64,000 nucleotides of DNA from Erythrobacter sp. GTDB taxonomy: Bacteria; Pseudomonadota; Alphaproteobacteria; Sphingomonadales; Sphingomonadaceae. The stretch is from contig NZ_JASJAP010000001.1 of assembly GCF_030066995.1 (NCBI RefSeq), forward strand, positions 913,230 through 977,229, in the 5' to 3' direction. Under the pieces are notes generated by a model. It did no database searches. It worked only from the letters and a program-made list of their open reading frames with translations, and was not told the DNA's origin. Positions within the stretch are counted from its first letter, which is position 1, and every line of letters begins with the position of its first letter. This document shows, piece after piece, positions 57,317 to 64,000 of the stretch. The position numbers and the translations under genes are program-made.

Positions 57317-58287
57317 CACCTGTGCCCATCCGCATAGGTAAAGCCTTCGCTGTCCTGAAGCATGGCAAGCGCCGCATCGGCGGTGAGTTCGACGAACTGG
57401 TGCGGAACGTTGCTCTGCGATTCCAGCACCAGAAACTGACGCTCGATCGCCGTCGCATCCAGCCCCGCTGCCCGAAGACTGACGGCAAGGCGAACGGCCT
57501 GCATTTCGTGACACGCCAGCACAGCGCGATCCCGGCTTTGACCCGTGCGATGCGCAAGCGCGCTGACGAACAGCGCAAGGCCCGCGTGCTCAAGCTCCAG
57601 CGCGGCCACCACGCCGCCGCGCATGGACGCGACGAGGCGCGCGATAAGGCCGCCCCGGCTTTGCGCTTCATCGTAGTCCGCTTTCAGCTCTCGCATCGCT
57701 TCGGTGACCGCGGCCTCATGTTCCATCGGCGTGGAACGCGCCCATAGCCGCATCACCCGCTCCAGCGCTTCGGCGGGCAATTCCAGAACCGGATACTGCA
57801 TTCGCCGCTGGGCCTGCATGAACCGCGATTGCGCCGCCAGAGCAAGCATCGCGGTCTCTGCGGTCGTTTCCTCGTGTGAGGCGATCAGTTCCTGCGACAA
57901 GGGACTAAGGATCGGATCGATCGAAGCGCGCTGGTCCAGACGATCAGTCAGCACACCCTCCATCGCAATCGCATGAACATGCGCAAGCGTTGGCGTGTCG
58001 TTCGCAAGGCGCTCGACTAGCCGATCGACCGGCTCGTCTTGCTCGGTGATACGCTCAAGGACAGGATCTGGAAGACGATTGACCAGTTGAACCGACATGT
58101 CGCTCAACATTCCGCGCACGCGCGCAACGATGGCGTCGTTCACCAAGGCGTGCCCCGAGCTTGCAAGGACGTGCGCCAGAACCGGCGCAACACCGCCCAA
58201 CGCGCGGTCCGCGCGGGCAAGCTCGTCACGCAGCACGGTGTCGACAGGGTTCCCATCGGCGTCGTTCAACGCGAAATCCTTATCCAA
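57316..58287 (-). CDS. Unknown alpha-helical protein, partner of the kinase-like protein
   Basis: 323 residues, not recognised; it faintly resembles DUF2336-type alphaproteobacterial proteins. It looks entirely alpha-helical, with repeated Leu-rich segments such as LARADRALGGVAPVLAHVL, DMSVQLVNRLPDPVLERI and YPVLELPAEALERVMRLWA. No signal peptide or membrane helix. It starts at TTG (58287) after a GGGAAG-like site, and its stop overlaps the ATG of the kinase-like gene. The overlap argues that the two products work together. Confidence 0.7.
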   Translation of the reverse strand: MDKDFALNDADGNPVDTVLRDELARADRALGGVAPVLAHVLASSGHALVNDAIVARVRGMLSDMSVQLVNRLPDPVLERITEQDEPVDRLVERLANDTPTLAHVHAIAMEGVLTDRLDQRASIDPILSPLSQELIASHEETTAETAMLALAAQSRFMQAQRRMQYPVLELPAEALERVMRLWARSTPMEHEAAVTEAMRELKADYDEAQSRGGLIARLVASMRGGVVAALELEHAGLALFVSALAHRTGQSRDRAVLACHEMQAVRLAVSLRAAGLDATAIERQFLVLESQSNVPHQFVELTADAALAMLQDSEGFTYADGHR

Positions 58288-58352
58288 TCGCTTCCCAAAG
58301 CCTTAGTAACCCCCAAAGGCAACTGACCGTGTTAGGCCCTAGCCCAGTATGG

Positions 58353-58367
58353 TTAAACCTGAGTTAG
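58353..58367. promoter_or_regulatory. CtrA-type box, one mismatch
   Basis: TTAA-ACCTGAG-TTAG differs from TTAA-N7-TTAA at one base. It lies 66 bases upstream of the TTG start of the 323-residue protein, within the 147-base gap after the Hpt-like gene. Confidence 0.45.
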
Positions 58368-58434
58368 CTGATGGCGCGCCCCGGCAAAGCCCGCAAGCGG
58401 TGCGACCCGAAAGGTGTTCCTTTTTGGGGCAGGG

Positions 58435-58740
58435 TTAGATTTGGCCGGAAAAGCGTGAAAGGACGGTCTCGATCTCCCGGATCGAGGCGGGCTCGCCCGG
58501 AGCGGCGTCCAAAGCGCCTTGGGCAGCGATAAGAAGATCCTCGGCGTGAAAACTCGCCGCCAGGCCCCGCAACCGCATCGCTGCCACCGTCCAGTTGCCG
58601 TCGCAGCGTGAACGGCGCAGCAAATCAAGCTGCGTGCGCGCGCTTTCAACGAAGGCACCGCGCAATTCCATCATGAGTGCCGGATCATCACCGGCCGCCG
58701 CGGCAAGGGTCGCGTCGAGGGCTCCGTTTTCAAACGCCAT
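58435..58740 (-). CDS. Hpt-like protein with Met in place of the phosphorylated His
   Basis: 101 residues, size of a single Hpt domain. The segment NWTVAAMRLRGLAASFHAEDLLIAAQGALD (49-78) follows the Hpt pattern nW..aaHxLKGsaa.lGa..L..aa..lE, but the phosphorylatable His is M55 and the LKG triplet is LRG (57-59). It therefore cannot relay phosphate through the normal residue. ATG at 58738-58740 chosen; a frame open to 59220 is antisense to the next gene. First of three leftward genes ending in the kinase-like gene. Confidence 0.72.
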   Translation of the reverse strand: MAFENGALDATLAAAAGDDPALMMELRGAFVESARTQLDLLRRSRCDGNWTVAAMRLRGLAASFHAEDLLIAAQGALDAAPGEPASIREIETVLSRFSGQI

Positions 58741-58765
58741 ACCCACAGGCGATACGGCCTGAGGG

Positions 58766-58780
58766 TTAAGGCGGGGTTTA
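58766..58780. promoter_or_regulatory. CtrA-type box, one mismatch, between divergent genes
   Basis: TTAA-GGCGGGG-TTTA differs from TTAA-N7-TTAA at one base. It lies in the 69-base gap between the Hpt-like gene (minus) and the coiled-coil gene (plus), placed to affect both. Confidence 0.45.
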
Positions 58781-58809
58781 TCACGTCCTAGGGTGTGGTA
58801 TGATAGGCT

Positions 58810-61368
58810 ATGACTGGAAAAAACCACATCATTCGAGCCGTAGGCGCGAAAACCACAGAGGTTTCGGCGCAAGGCGATGAGCTTGTCCTGGACGAGACCC
58901 TTGAGGAAATCGGCGAAGAAGAGCCGGTTTTGCTGGAGGCCGAGGCTTTCGAGGAAGCTGAGGCCCCTCGCAAGGACACGCTTGGACTGATTGCGAGCGC
59001 GCTTGCTCTCATTGCGATCGCCGGATGGAGTGGCCTTTATGGCTGGGCTTTGCAGGATCAACTCGGCGCAGCCGCCAGCGCCGCCCCCGCCGAATGGGTC
59101 CGCTGGTTTATCGACTGGTCCGTTCCCGTTCTGCTCATCTGCATGATCTGGCTGTTGGCAATGCGCAATTCGACCCGAGAGGCGAACCGGTTTGCAACCA
59201 GCGCAGCCATGCTGAGCCACGAAAGCGCTCAGCTTGAAGAGCGGCTGAGCGTGGTCAATCGCGAGCTTAGCCTGGCGCGCGAATTCCTCGCTTCCCAGTC
59301 GCGTGACCTCGAAGCGCTTGGCCGGATTGCGGCTGAAAGGCTGTCGACCAACGCAGCGGAACTTCAGGATCTCATCCAGACCAATGGGAAACAGGTAGAG
59401 ACGATCGGAACCGCCAGCGATACAGCGCTAGCCAACATGACCCGATTGCGCGATGATCTTCCGGTGATTGCCAACTCGGCGCGCGATGTGAACAATCAGG
59501 TCGGAAACACCGGACGAACCGCGCGCGAACAGCTCGAAAAGCTTGTCGAAGGCTTTGAACGCCTGAACGTTTTTGGCACCGCGAGCGAGACCCAGGTCTC
59601 GGCTCTGACCTCCAAGATCGGCAAGACGATTGAGACTTTCGACGCGCAGCTCACGCGGATCGAACAAACGCTCGCCAGTCGCTTCTCGTCCCTTCAGAGC
59701 CAGGCCGAAGAATACCGCGGCTCGATTACCGAAACCGAGACCCAGGCGCTTACCGACATGAACGAACGCATCACGCTGCTTCAGTCCGAAACGCGCGCGA
59801 TCGGGGCGCAGATGCGAAAGGCGGAAGACGAGGCCAAAGAAAGACTGCGCGAATCGAAGGACCGGATGGAGCACGATGTTACGGACATGATCAGCGTGCT
59901 TGATGGCCTCGACAAGCAGGCGCTGGAAGCCTCGCAAAAGCGCGTCAAGGAGCTTCACGAGGAAGCCGAAAGGTTCGATCACCGAATGCAGACGCGCGAT
60001 GCTCGTTTCTTCGAGGAAATGGCCCGTCGCCAATCTGAATTCGACGCTCGCGAAGCCGAGGCAGCCGAAGCCCTGTCGCAGCGTCTCGCAGCGCTAGAAG
60101 ACACGTTGGCCGAGAAACGCGATGCGCAGCTTGCCGAAACCGAAAAGCTTGTCGCTCACGGCGATGAGATGGCGAAACAGCTCGACACGCTCAGCGAGAC
60201 GATCGAGCGCGTACGCGAACTCGGTGTGAACACCCGCACTGGCTTGACCGAGGGCATGGACGACCTCGGCAAGCGACTGGAGGTAAAGCGCGCCTTGCTG
60301 ATCGAAGCGGAAGCCAACCTCAGCGCCTTGACCGACGCCAGTGTCCGCTTGCTTGAGATCATTCAGTCCGGCGCAAAGCACAGCCGCGAAGATCTGCCGC
60401 AAGCGATCGACACCGCCTCCGAGCACCTCACGTCGCTTGAAGAGCGCTCGGCGCGGCTGGGCCGGACGATGATCGCGATGAGTGAGAAAAGCGAAGACCT
60501 CTCTTCCTATCTGATCAAGACCAACGAGGGCTTGGTGCAGACTGACGCTTCTATCGAGGCGTTGCAGGCGAGAATCGCGGACAGCTCCGACGAAGCCCTC
60601 GCGAAGCTCAATGGCTTGCGCGGTGCACTTGAACGCTTGTCTCAGGATAGCGAATCCTTTGCAGACGAGACGCAGAATGCCCTGATCGAAGCGCTCGACA
60701 AACTGGAAGAAGCCACCAAAGCAACCATGGCAACCCTCGATGAAGGGGCGCGGACCAAGGTCAGCGCGCTTGCTTCCGAACTCAGTCACGAGGCAGTCGC
60801 TGCGCTCGAAAAGTCGCTTCGCAGCGACAGCGCTGAAGCGATCGGAGCCATGGAACAGGCCGCAGCGCACGCCTCCGGCGTCGGGCGCGAGGCGACGATC
60901 CAGTTGCGCGATCAGTTAGGACGGGTGAACGACCTCATCAGCAATCTTGAGCAGCGAGTTGCGCGCGCGCGCGACCTTGCCGAGGAGCAAGTGAACAGCG
61001 ACTTCACGCGGCGCATGGCGCTTATCACCGACAGTCTCAATTCCTCAGCGATCGATATCACCGGCGCGATGGCGACCGAGGTTTCGGACACGGCCTGGGA
61101 TTCCTACCTCAAAGGCGATCGCGGCATATTCACCCGGCGCGCGGTGCGCCTGCTGGACAACAACGATGCAAAGGGCGTCGCGGAGCTGTATCAAAGCGAC
61201 GAGACCTTCAAGGCGCATGTCAATCGCTACATTCATGACTTTGAAGCGATGCTTCGCGCCATGCTCTCCACGCGCGACGGGAACGCGCTCAGCGTCACCA
61301 TTCTCGGATCGGACGTGGGCAAGCTTTACGTGGCGCTGGCGCAAAGCATTGAGCGGCTGCGCACGTGA
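58810..61368 (+). CDS. Membrane-anchored long coiled-coil protein
   Basis: 852 residues. An acidic N-terminus (about 20-55) is followed by two membrane helices (about 57-80 and 101-118) forming a hairpin. Then about 600 residues of nearly continuous coiled coil, rich in Glu, Gln, Ala and Lys (for example AQLEERLSVVNRELSLAREFLASQ). A compact C-terminal domain of about 110 residues ends the protein (WDSYLKGDRGIFTRRAVRLLDNNDAKGVAELY... and FEAMLRAMLSTRDGN). The coil should be cytoplasmic. No known family recognised; architecture recalls polarity or division scaffolds. Divergent from the Hpt-like gene by 69 bases. Confidence 0.85.
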   Translation: MTGKNHIIRAVGAKTTEVSAQGDELVLDETLEEIGEEEPVLLEAEAFEEAEAPRKDTLGLIASALALIAIAGWSGLYGWALQDQLGAAASAAPAEWVRWFIDWSVPVLLICMIWLLAMRNSTREANRFATSAAMLSHESAQLEERLSVVNRELSLAREFLASQSRDLEALGRIAAERLSTNAAELQDLIQTNGKQVETIGTASDTALANMTRLRDDLPVIANSARDVNNQVGNTGRTAREQLEKLVEGFERLNVFGTASETQVSALTSKIGKTIETFDAQLTRIEQTLASRFSSLQSQAEEYRGSITETETQALTDMNERITLLQSETRAIGAQMRKAEDEAKERLRESKDRMEHDVTDMISVLDGLDKQALEASQKRVKELHEEAERFDHRMQTRDARFFEEMARRQSEFDAREAEAAEALSQRLAALEDTLAEKRDAQLAETEKLVAHGDEMAKQLDTLSETIERVRELGVNTRTGLTEGMDDLGKRLEVKRALLIEAEANLSALTDASVRLLEIIQSGAKHSREDLPQAIDTASEHLTSLEERSARLGRTMIAMSEKSEDLSSYLIKTNEGLVQTDASIEALQARIADSSDEALAKLNGLRGALERLSQDSESFADETQNALIEALDKLEEATKATMATLDEGARTKVSALASELSHEAVAALEKSLRSDSAEAIGAMEQAAAHASGVGREATIQLRDQLGRVNDLISNLEQRVARARDLAEEQVNSDFTRRMALITDSLNSSAIDITGAMATEVSDTAWDSYLKGDRGIFTRRAVRLLDNNDAKGVAELYQSDETFKAHVNRYIHDFEAMLRAMLSTRDGNALSVTILGSDVGKLYVALAQSIERLRT

Positions 61369-61377
61369 GGCTTTGCT

Positions 61378-61665
61378 CTACTGGGAACGCTTGAATTGCT
61401 CTGGCGTCGGCAGCACGTCGATGTTCTCGACCGTGATCCACCCATATTCGTAATTGAGCGCATAGATCGTGGTCAGCAGGGCCGCGATGATCGTTGCTCG
61501 AATGATCAGCGGACCGGGCCGAAAGTTGGCCGGAGCGCTATCAGCCTGACCGGGCACTTTGGCAACACCCGCTTCGTCGGCAGTCTTCACGCCAAAGGGC
61601 AGCAGCACGAAGGCGCTCAGCACCCAGATCAGAAAGTAGATCGCCAGGATCGAAGTCCATTCCAC
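61378..61665 (-). CDS. DUF1467 family membrane protein
   Basis: 95 residues. Two membrane helices (about 5-25, SILAIYFLIWVLSAFVLLPFG, and 53-70, IIRATIIAALLTTIYALNY) with the conserved FGVKTADEAG loop between. The family has no known function and typically sits beside rnj-coaX in alphaproteobacteria, as here. It starts 10 bases after the RNase J stop in the same direction. Confidence 0.88.
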   Translation of the reverse strand: MEWTSILAIYFLIWVLSAFVLLPFGVKTADEAGVAKVPGQADSAPANFRPGPLIIRATIIAALLTTIYALNYEYGWITVENIDVLPTPEQFKRSQ

Positions 61666-61675
61666 GACGTCGACC

Positions 61676-63337
61676 TCAACTTCGCTGGCCTTGGGCGGGC
61701 ATGATCACCCGAACCTGAGGGCTTTTGCCCGACCATCGGCGCGCCGCGCGGCGCGCGGCGAGACGGGCCGCTTCATGAACGGCGGCGGGATCCCTTGCAT
61801 CTTTGCCGCGCAGCTTCCCGATGGCTTTGAGGATGTCTTGCTGTGTCTCTTCGATAAAATCGGGCATATCCTCGTCCAGGGGAAGACCAATGGCTTCGAT
61901 CAAGGGAAGCGCGCCGCGTTCAAGAACGACGAGGAGCACGCCCTCATGCGCAATCCGGCGCCGCATCGTAACCGCTTCGCCATCCGCAGGCGCGATGATA
62001 TCGCCGTCAAGCACCAGTCGGCCACTCACGACCCGAGCCACCACACTTGGCTTGCCAGGTGCCAGCTTCACGATCTCGCCGTTTTTCTGAACAACATTGT
62101 TCGGAATCTGGCACGAGGCGCCAAGCCGCGCTTGCTCGCGCATATGCCGGATCTCACCGTGGACGGGCACAAGCACTTCGGGACGCAACCAGCTGTACAG
62201 CGCTTCAAGCTCCGGTCGGCCCGGATGGCCCGAAACGTGAATAAGGCTCTGCCGGTCGGTCACCATCGTGACGCCCTTGTCCGCAAGCTGGTTTTGAACC
62301 TTGCCGATAGCGATCTCGTTACCCGGGATCTGACGCGAAGAGAAGAGCACGACATCCCCGCTCGAAAGCTCGATCGGGTGGCTGTCATCGGCGATCCGGC
62401 TCAGCGCAGCGCGCGGTTCACCCTGCCCGCCGGTTGCCAAGATCAGAACCTCGCCGCGTGGCAGACCCATGGCTGTGTCAAAGTCAACGGGTTCGGGGAA
62501 ATCGACGAGATAACCGTTGTCCTGCGCGACGGCGATGATGCGATCAAGCGAACGACCCGCCACACAGACCTGCCGCCCGGTTTCACGCGCAACCTCGCCC
62601 AGAGTCTGCAACCTCGCAACGTTGCTTGCAAACGTCGTGACAAGGACACGTTTGCCGGCGTGCGCGGCGATCTCTTCCATCAAGGCCCGGTGAACCGCGC
62701 CTTCGGACCCGGAAGGGTTGGGATTGAAGACATTGGTGCTATCGCATACGAGCGCCAGAATGCCCCGCTCGCCCATTGCCTGAAGCTCTTCCTGGGTGGT
62801 CGGCTCACCGATGATGGGCTCCTCGTCCAGCTTCCAGTCCCCGGTGTGGAAGACGCGGCCATAGGGCGTGTCGATCAGAAGCGCGTTCCCCTCCGCAATC
62901 GAATGCGCGAGCGGGACATAGGCGACACTGAAAGGCCCCAGATCGAAAGATCCATGATCGTCCTCGATGATATTGAGTTCAACCTGCCCTAGCAGGCCCG
63001 CCTCTTCCAACTTGCGCGCCACCAGATCGGCGGTGAACGGCGTCGCATACAGTGGAACGCCAAGCTCCCCGGCGAAGTAGGGGACCGCCCCAATATGGTC
63101 CTCATGCGCGTGTGTGAGCACAACCCCGAGAAGATCGTCCACGCGCTCCTCAATGAAGTCGAGATCGGCAAACACGAGGTCAACGCCCGGATATTCGCCG
63201 CCCGAGAACGTCATACCCAGATCCACCATCAACCATTTGCCCTCGCAACCGTACAGGTTGACGTTCATGCCGATCTCGCCGGAGCCTCCAAGCGCCAGAA
63301 AGAGAAGCTCGTTTTCGGGGGTAAAGTCTTTTTTCAC
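61676..63337 (-). CDS. rnj: Ribonuclease J
   Basis: 553 residues, metallo-beta-lactamase/beta-CASP fold. The zinc motif THAHEDHIG is at about 75-82; the second His site is in GDWKLDEEPI; beta-CASP motifs follow, including SGHPGRPEL. RNase J is a 5'-3' exonuclease and endonuclease that matures rRNA and decays mRNA in alphaproteobacteria. The C-terminal domain is short, as usual for this class. The start follows coaX by about 23 bases. Confidence 0.95.
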   Translation of the reverse strand: MKKDFTPENELLFLALGGSGEIGMNVNLYGCEGKWLMVDLGMTFSGGEYPGVDLVFADLDFIEERVDDLLGVVLTHAHEDHIGAVPYFAGELGVPLYATPFTADLVARKLEEAGLLGQVELNIIEDDHGSFDLGPFSVAYVPLAHSIAEGNALLIDTPYGRVFHTGDWKLDEEPIIGEPTTQEELQAMGERGILALVCDSTNVFNPNPSGSEGAVHRALMEEIAAHAGKRVLVTTFASNVARLQTLGEVARETGRQVCVAGRSLDRIIAVAQDNGYLVDFPEPVDFDTAMGLPRGEVLILATGGQGEPRAALSRIADDSHPIELSSGDVVLFSSRQIPGNEIAIGKVQNQLADKGVTMVTDRQSLIHVSGHPGRPELEALYSWLRPEVLVPVHGEIRHMREQARLGASCQIPNNVVQKNGEIVKLAPGKPSVVARVVSGRLVLDGDIIAPADGEAVTMRRRIAHEGVLLVVLERGALPLIEAIGLPLDEDMPDFIEETQQDILKAIGKLRGKDARDPAAVHEAARLAARRAARRWSGKSPQVRVIMPAQGQRS

Positions 63338-63360
63338 GCGCTGTCAGTCGGTTGGTTGTT

Positions 63361-64000
63361 CTATTCGCCGCTAGTGGCCTGCTGCGCCAGGATAGCAAGG
63401 CCTTCGATCGTCAGGTCCACATCGACATGGTCGAAAGCACCGGTGGCCTCGTCGAAGAGGACCGCCAATCCGCCGGTCGCGACCACTTTTGCGGAACGCC
63501 CAATCTCCGCCTTCATTCGCTCAATGATGCCCTCCATCATGGCAACATAACCCCAGAAAACGCCGATCAGCATCTGATCCTCGGTATTGCGACCGATGAC
63601 GCTGGTACTGTCAGGCGCGCGTATCGCGATGCGCGGCAGCTTCGCCGTCTTGCCTACCAAGGCGTCGAGTGAAAGGTTAATGCCGGGCGCGATCGAGCCG
63701 CCCTTGTAAGCTCCGTTGAAGTCGATGGCCTCAAACTTGGTCGCAGTTCCGAAGTCGACCGCGATCAGGTCTCCCCCATACTTGTAATGCGCGGCCAAGA
63801 TGTTGAGCGCGCGATCAGCGCCCAGCGAACTGGGTTGGTCGACATCGATCTCGAACCGCCAGCGCGCCGCGCCCTGCCCTGCAAACAGCGGCGTAATGCC
63901 AAAGTACTTTTGCGCCAGCACATCGAGGTTGTGATCCGCGCGGGGCACCACCGATGCGAAGATGATCTGCGTGATATCCTCACGCGCGACGCCCTCGATC
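63361..64000 (-). CDS. coaX: Type III pantothenate kinase, 5' end outside the window
   Basis: The frame is open to the right edge, so the N-terminus is missing. About 212 residues are visible. [32 protein letters not shown] (here [13 protein letters not shown]) and [30 protein letters not shown] (with the DxGTAT phosphate motif) are diagnostic. It phosphorylates pantothenate in coenzyme A synthesis and is insensitive to CoA feedback. The internal GTG at 63949-63951 is not the true start; family length is about 255. Confidence 0.93.
   Translation of the reverse strand, partial: IEGVAREDITQIIFASVVPRADHNLDVLAQKYFGITPLFAGQGAARWRFEIDVDQPSSLGADRALNILAAHYKYGGDLIAVDFGTATKFEAIDFNGAYKGGSIAPGINLSLDALVGKTAKLPRIAIRAPDSTSVIGRNTEDQMLIGVFWGYVAMMEGIIERMKAEIGRSAKVVATGGLAVLFDEATGAFDHVDVDLTIEGLAILAQQATSGE

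Noticed and set aside
57316..57514. Longer N-terminus for the kinase-like protein
   Set aside because: It would read through the end of the upstream gene; the ATG overlapping that stop is the better start.

Overview
The window is a gene-dense, GC-rich stretch of an alphaproteobacterial chromosome. I read it as Sphingomonadales, most likely Erythrobacteraceae. The clues are the dusB-ntrB-ntrC-ntrY-ntrX order, a fused ispDF gene, a pyruvate dehydrogenase E1-beta with its own lipoyl domain, RNase J next to coaX, a double-length Hfq, DUF1178 and DUF1467 genes, a GTTC-N7-GTTC LexA operator and TTAA-N7-TTAA CtrA-type boxes. The genus is an inference. There is no insertion sequence, prophage or CRISPR array. 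Almost everything is core chromosome.

Layout. 1-2314: end of mazG facing hflX and a tandem-domain hfq. 2509-9991: one leftward run dusB-ntrB-ntrC-ntrY-ntrX, with two nitrogen-type two-component systems. 10070-16891: ispDF, a secreted unknown, a stand-alone CinA amidase domain, ratA-like, lipA, carbonic anhydrase, a NYN-domain protein and a secreted TPR protein. 17215-23364: gyrA, YhhN, trmFO, an EF-hand protein and a squalene/phytoene-synthase-like protein. 23579-26935: a TadG-TadE-TadE operon behind a perfect CtrA-type box. 26987-29939: pdhB, pdhA, ftsB-like. 30048-33516: acyl-CoA dehydrogenase, divergent from a haloalkane dehalogenase and an MFS transporter. 33892-33968: tRNA-Arg(CCT), with a second copy of its 3' end 117 bases away. 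34011-36286: DUF1178, nitrilase-family amidase, grxC and a small heat-shock gene with a ROSE-type RNA thermometer. 36772-39759: tpiA, secG, pyrG. 39990-49615: ppiD, then trpE-lipoprotein-pip-trpG-trpD-trpC, moaC and moeA. 49828-55919: SOS-regulated lexA, comEC, gltX, gltA and a small membrane protein. 55922-61368: an unusual signalling locus. 61378-64000: DUF1467, RNase J and the end of coaX.

The most unusual part is 55922-61368. A leftward set encodes an Hpt-like protein with Met where the phosphorylated His should be, a 323-residue protein of unknown function, and a histidine-kinase-like protein whose ATP-binding motifs are intact but whose H-box His is Pro. Divergent from them is an 852-residue membrane-anchored coiled-coil protein. 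Two near-consensus CtrA-type boxes lie in its intergenic spaces. I infer a non-canonical, possibly cell-cycle-linked module that has abandoned His phosphotransfer. That is a hypothesis drawn from sequence alone.

Regulation that can be read directly includes an SOS box on lexA, the ROSE-like helix covering the hsp20 ribosome binding site, a probable heat-shock promoter before it, a palindrome across the hfq -10 element, and CtrA-type boxes at the tad locus and at the signalling locus.
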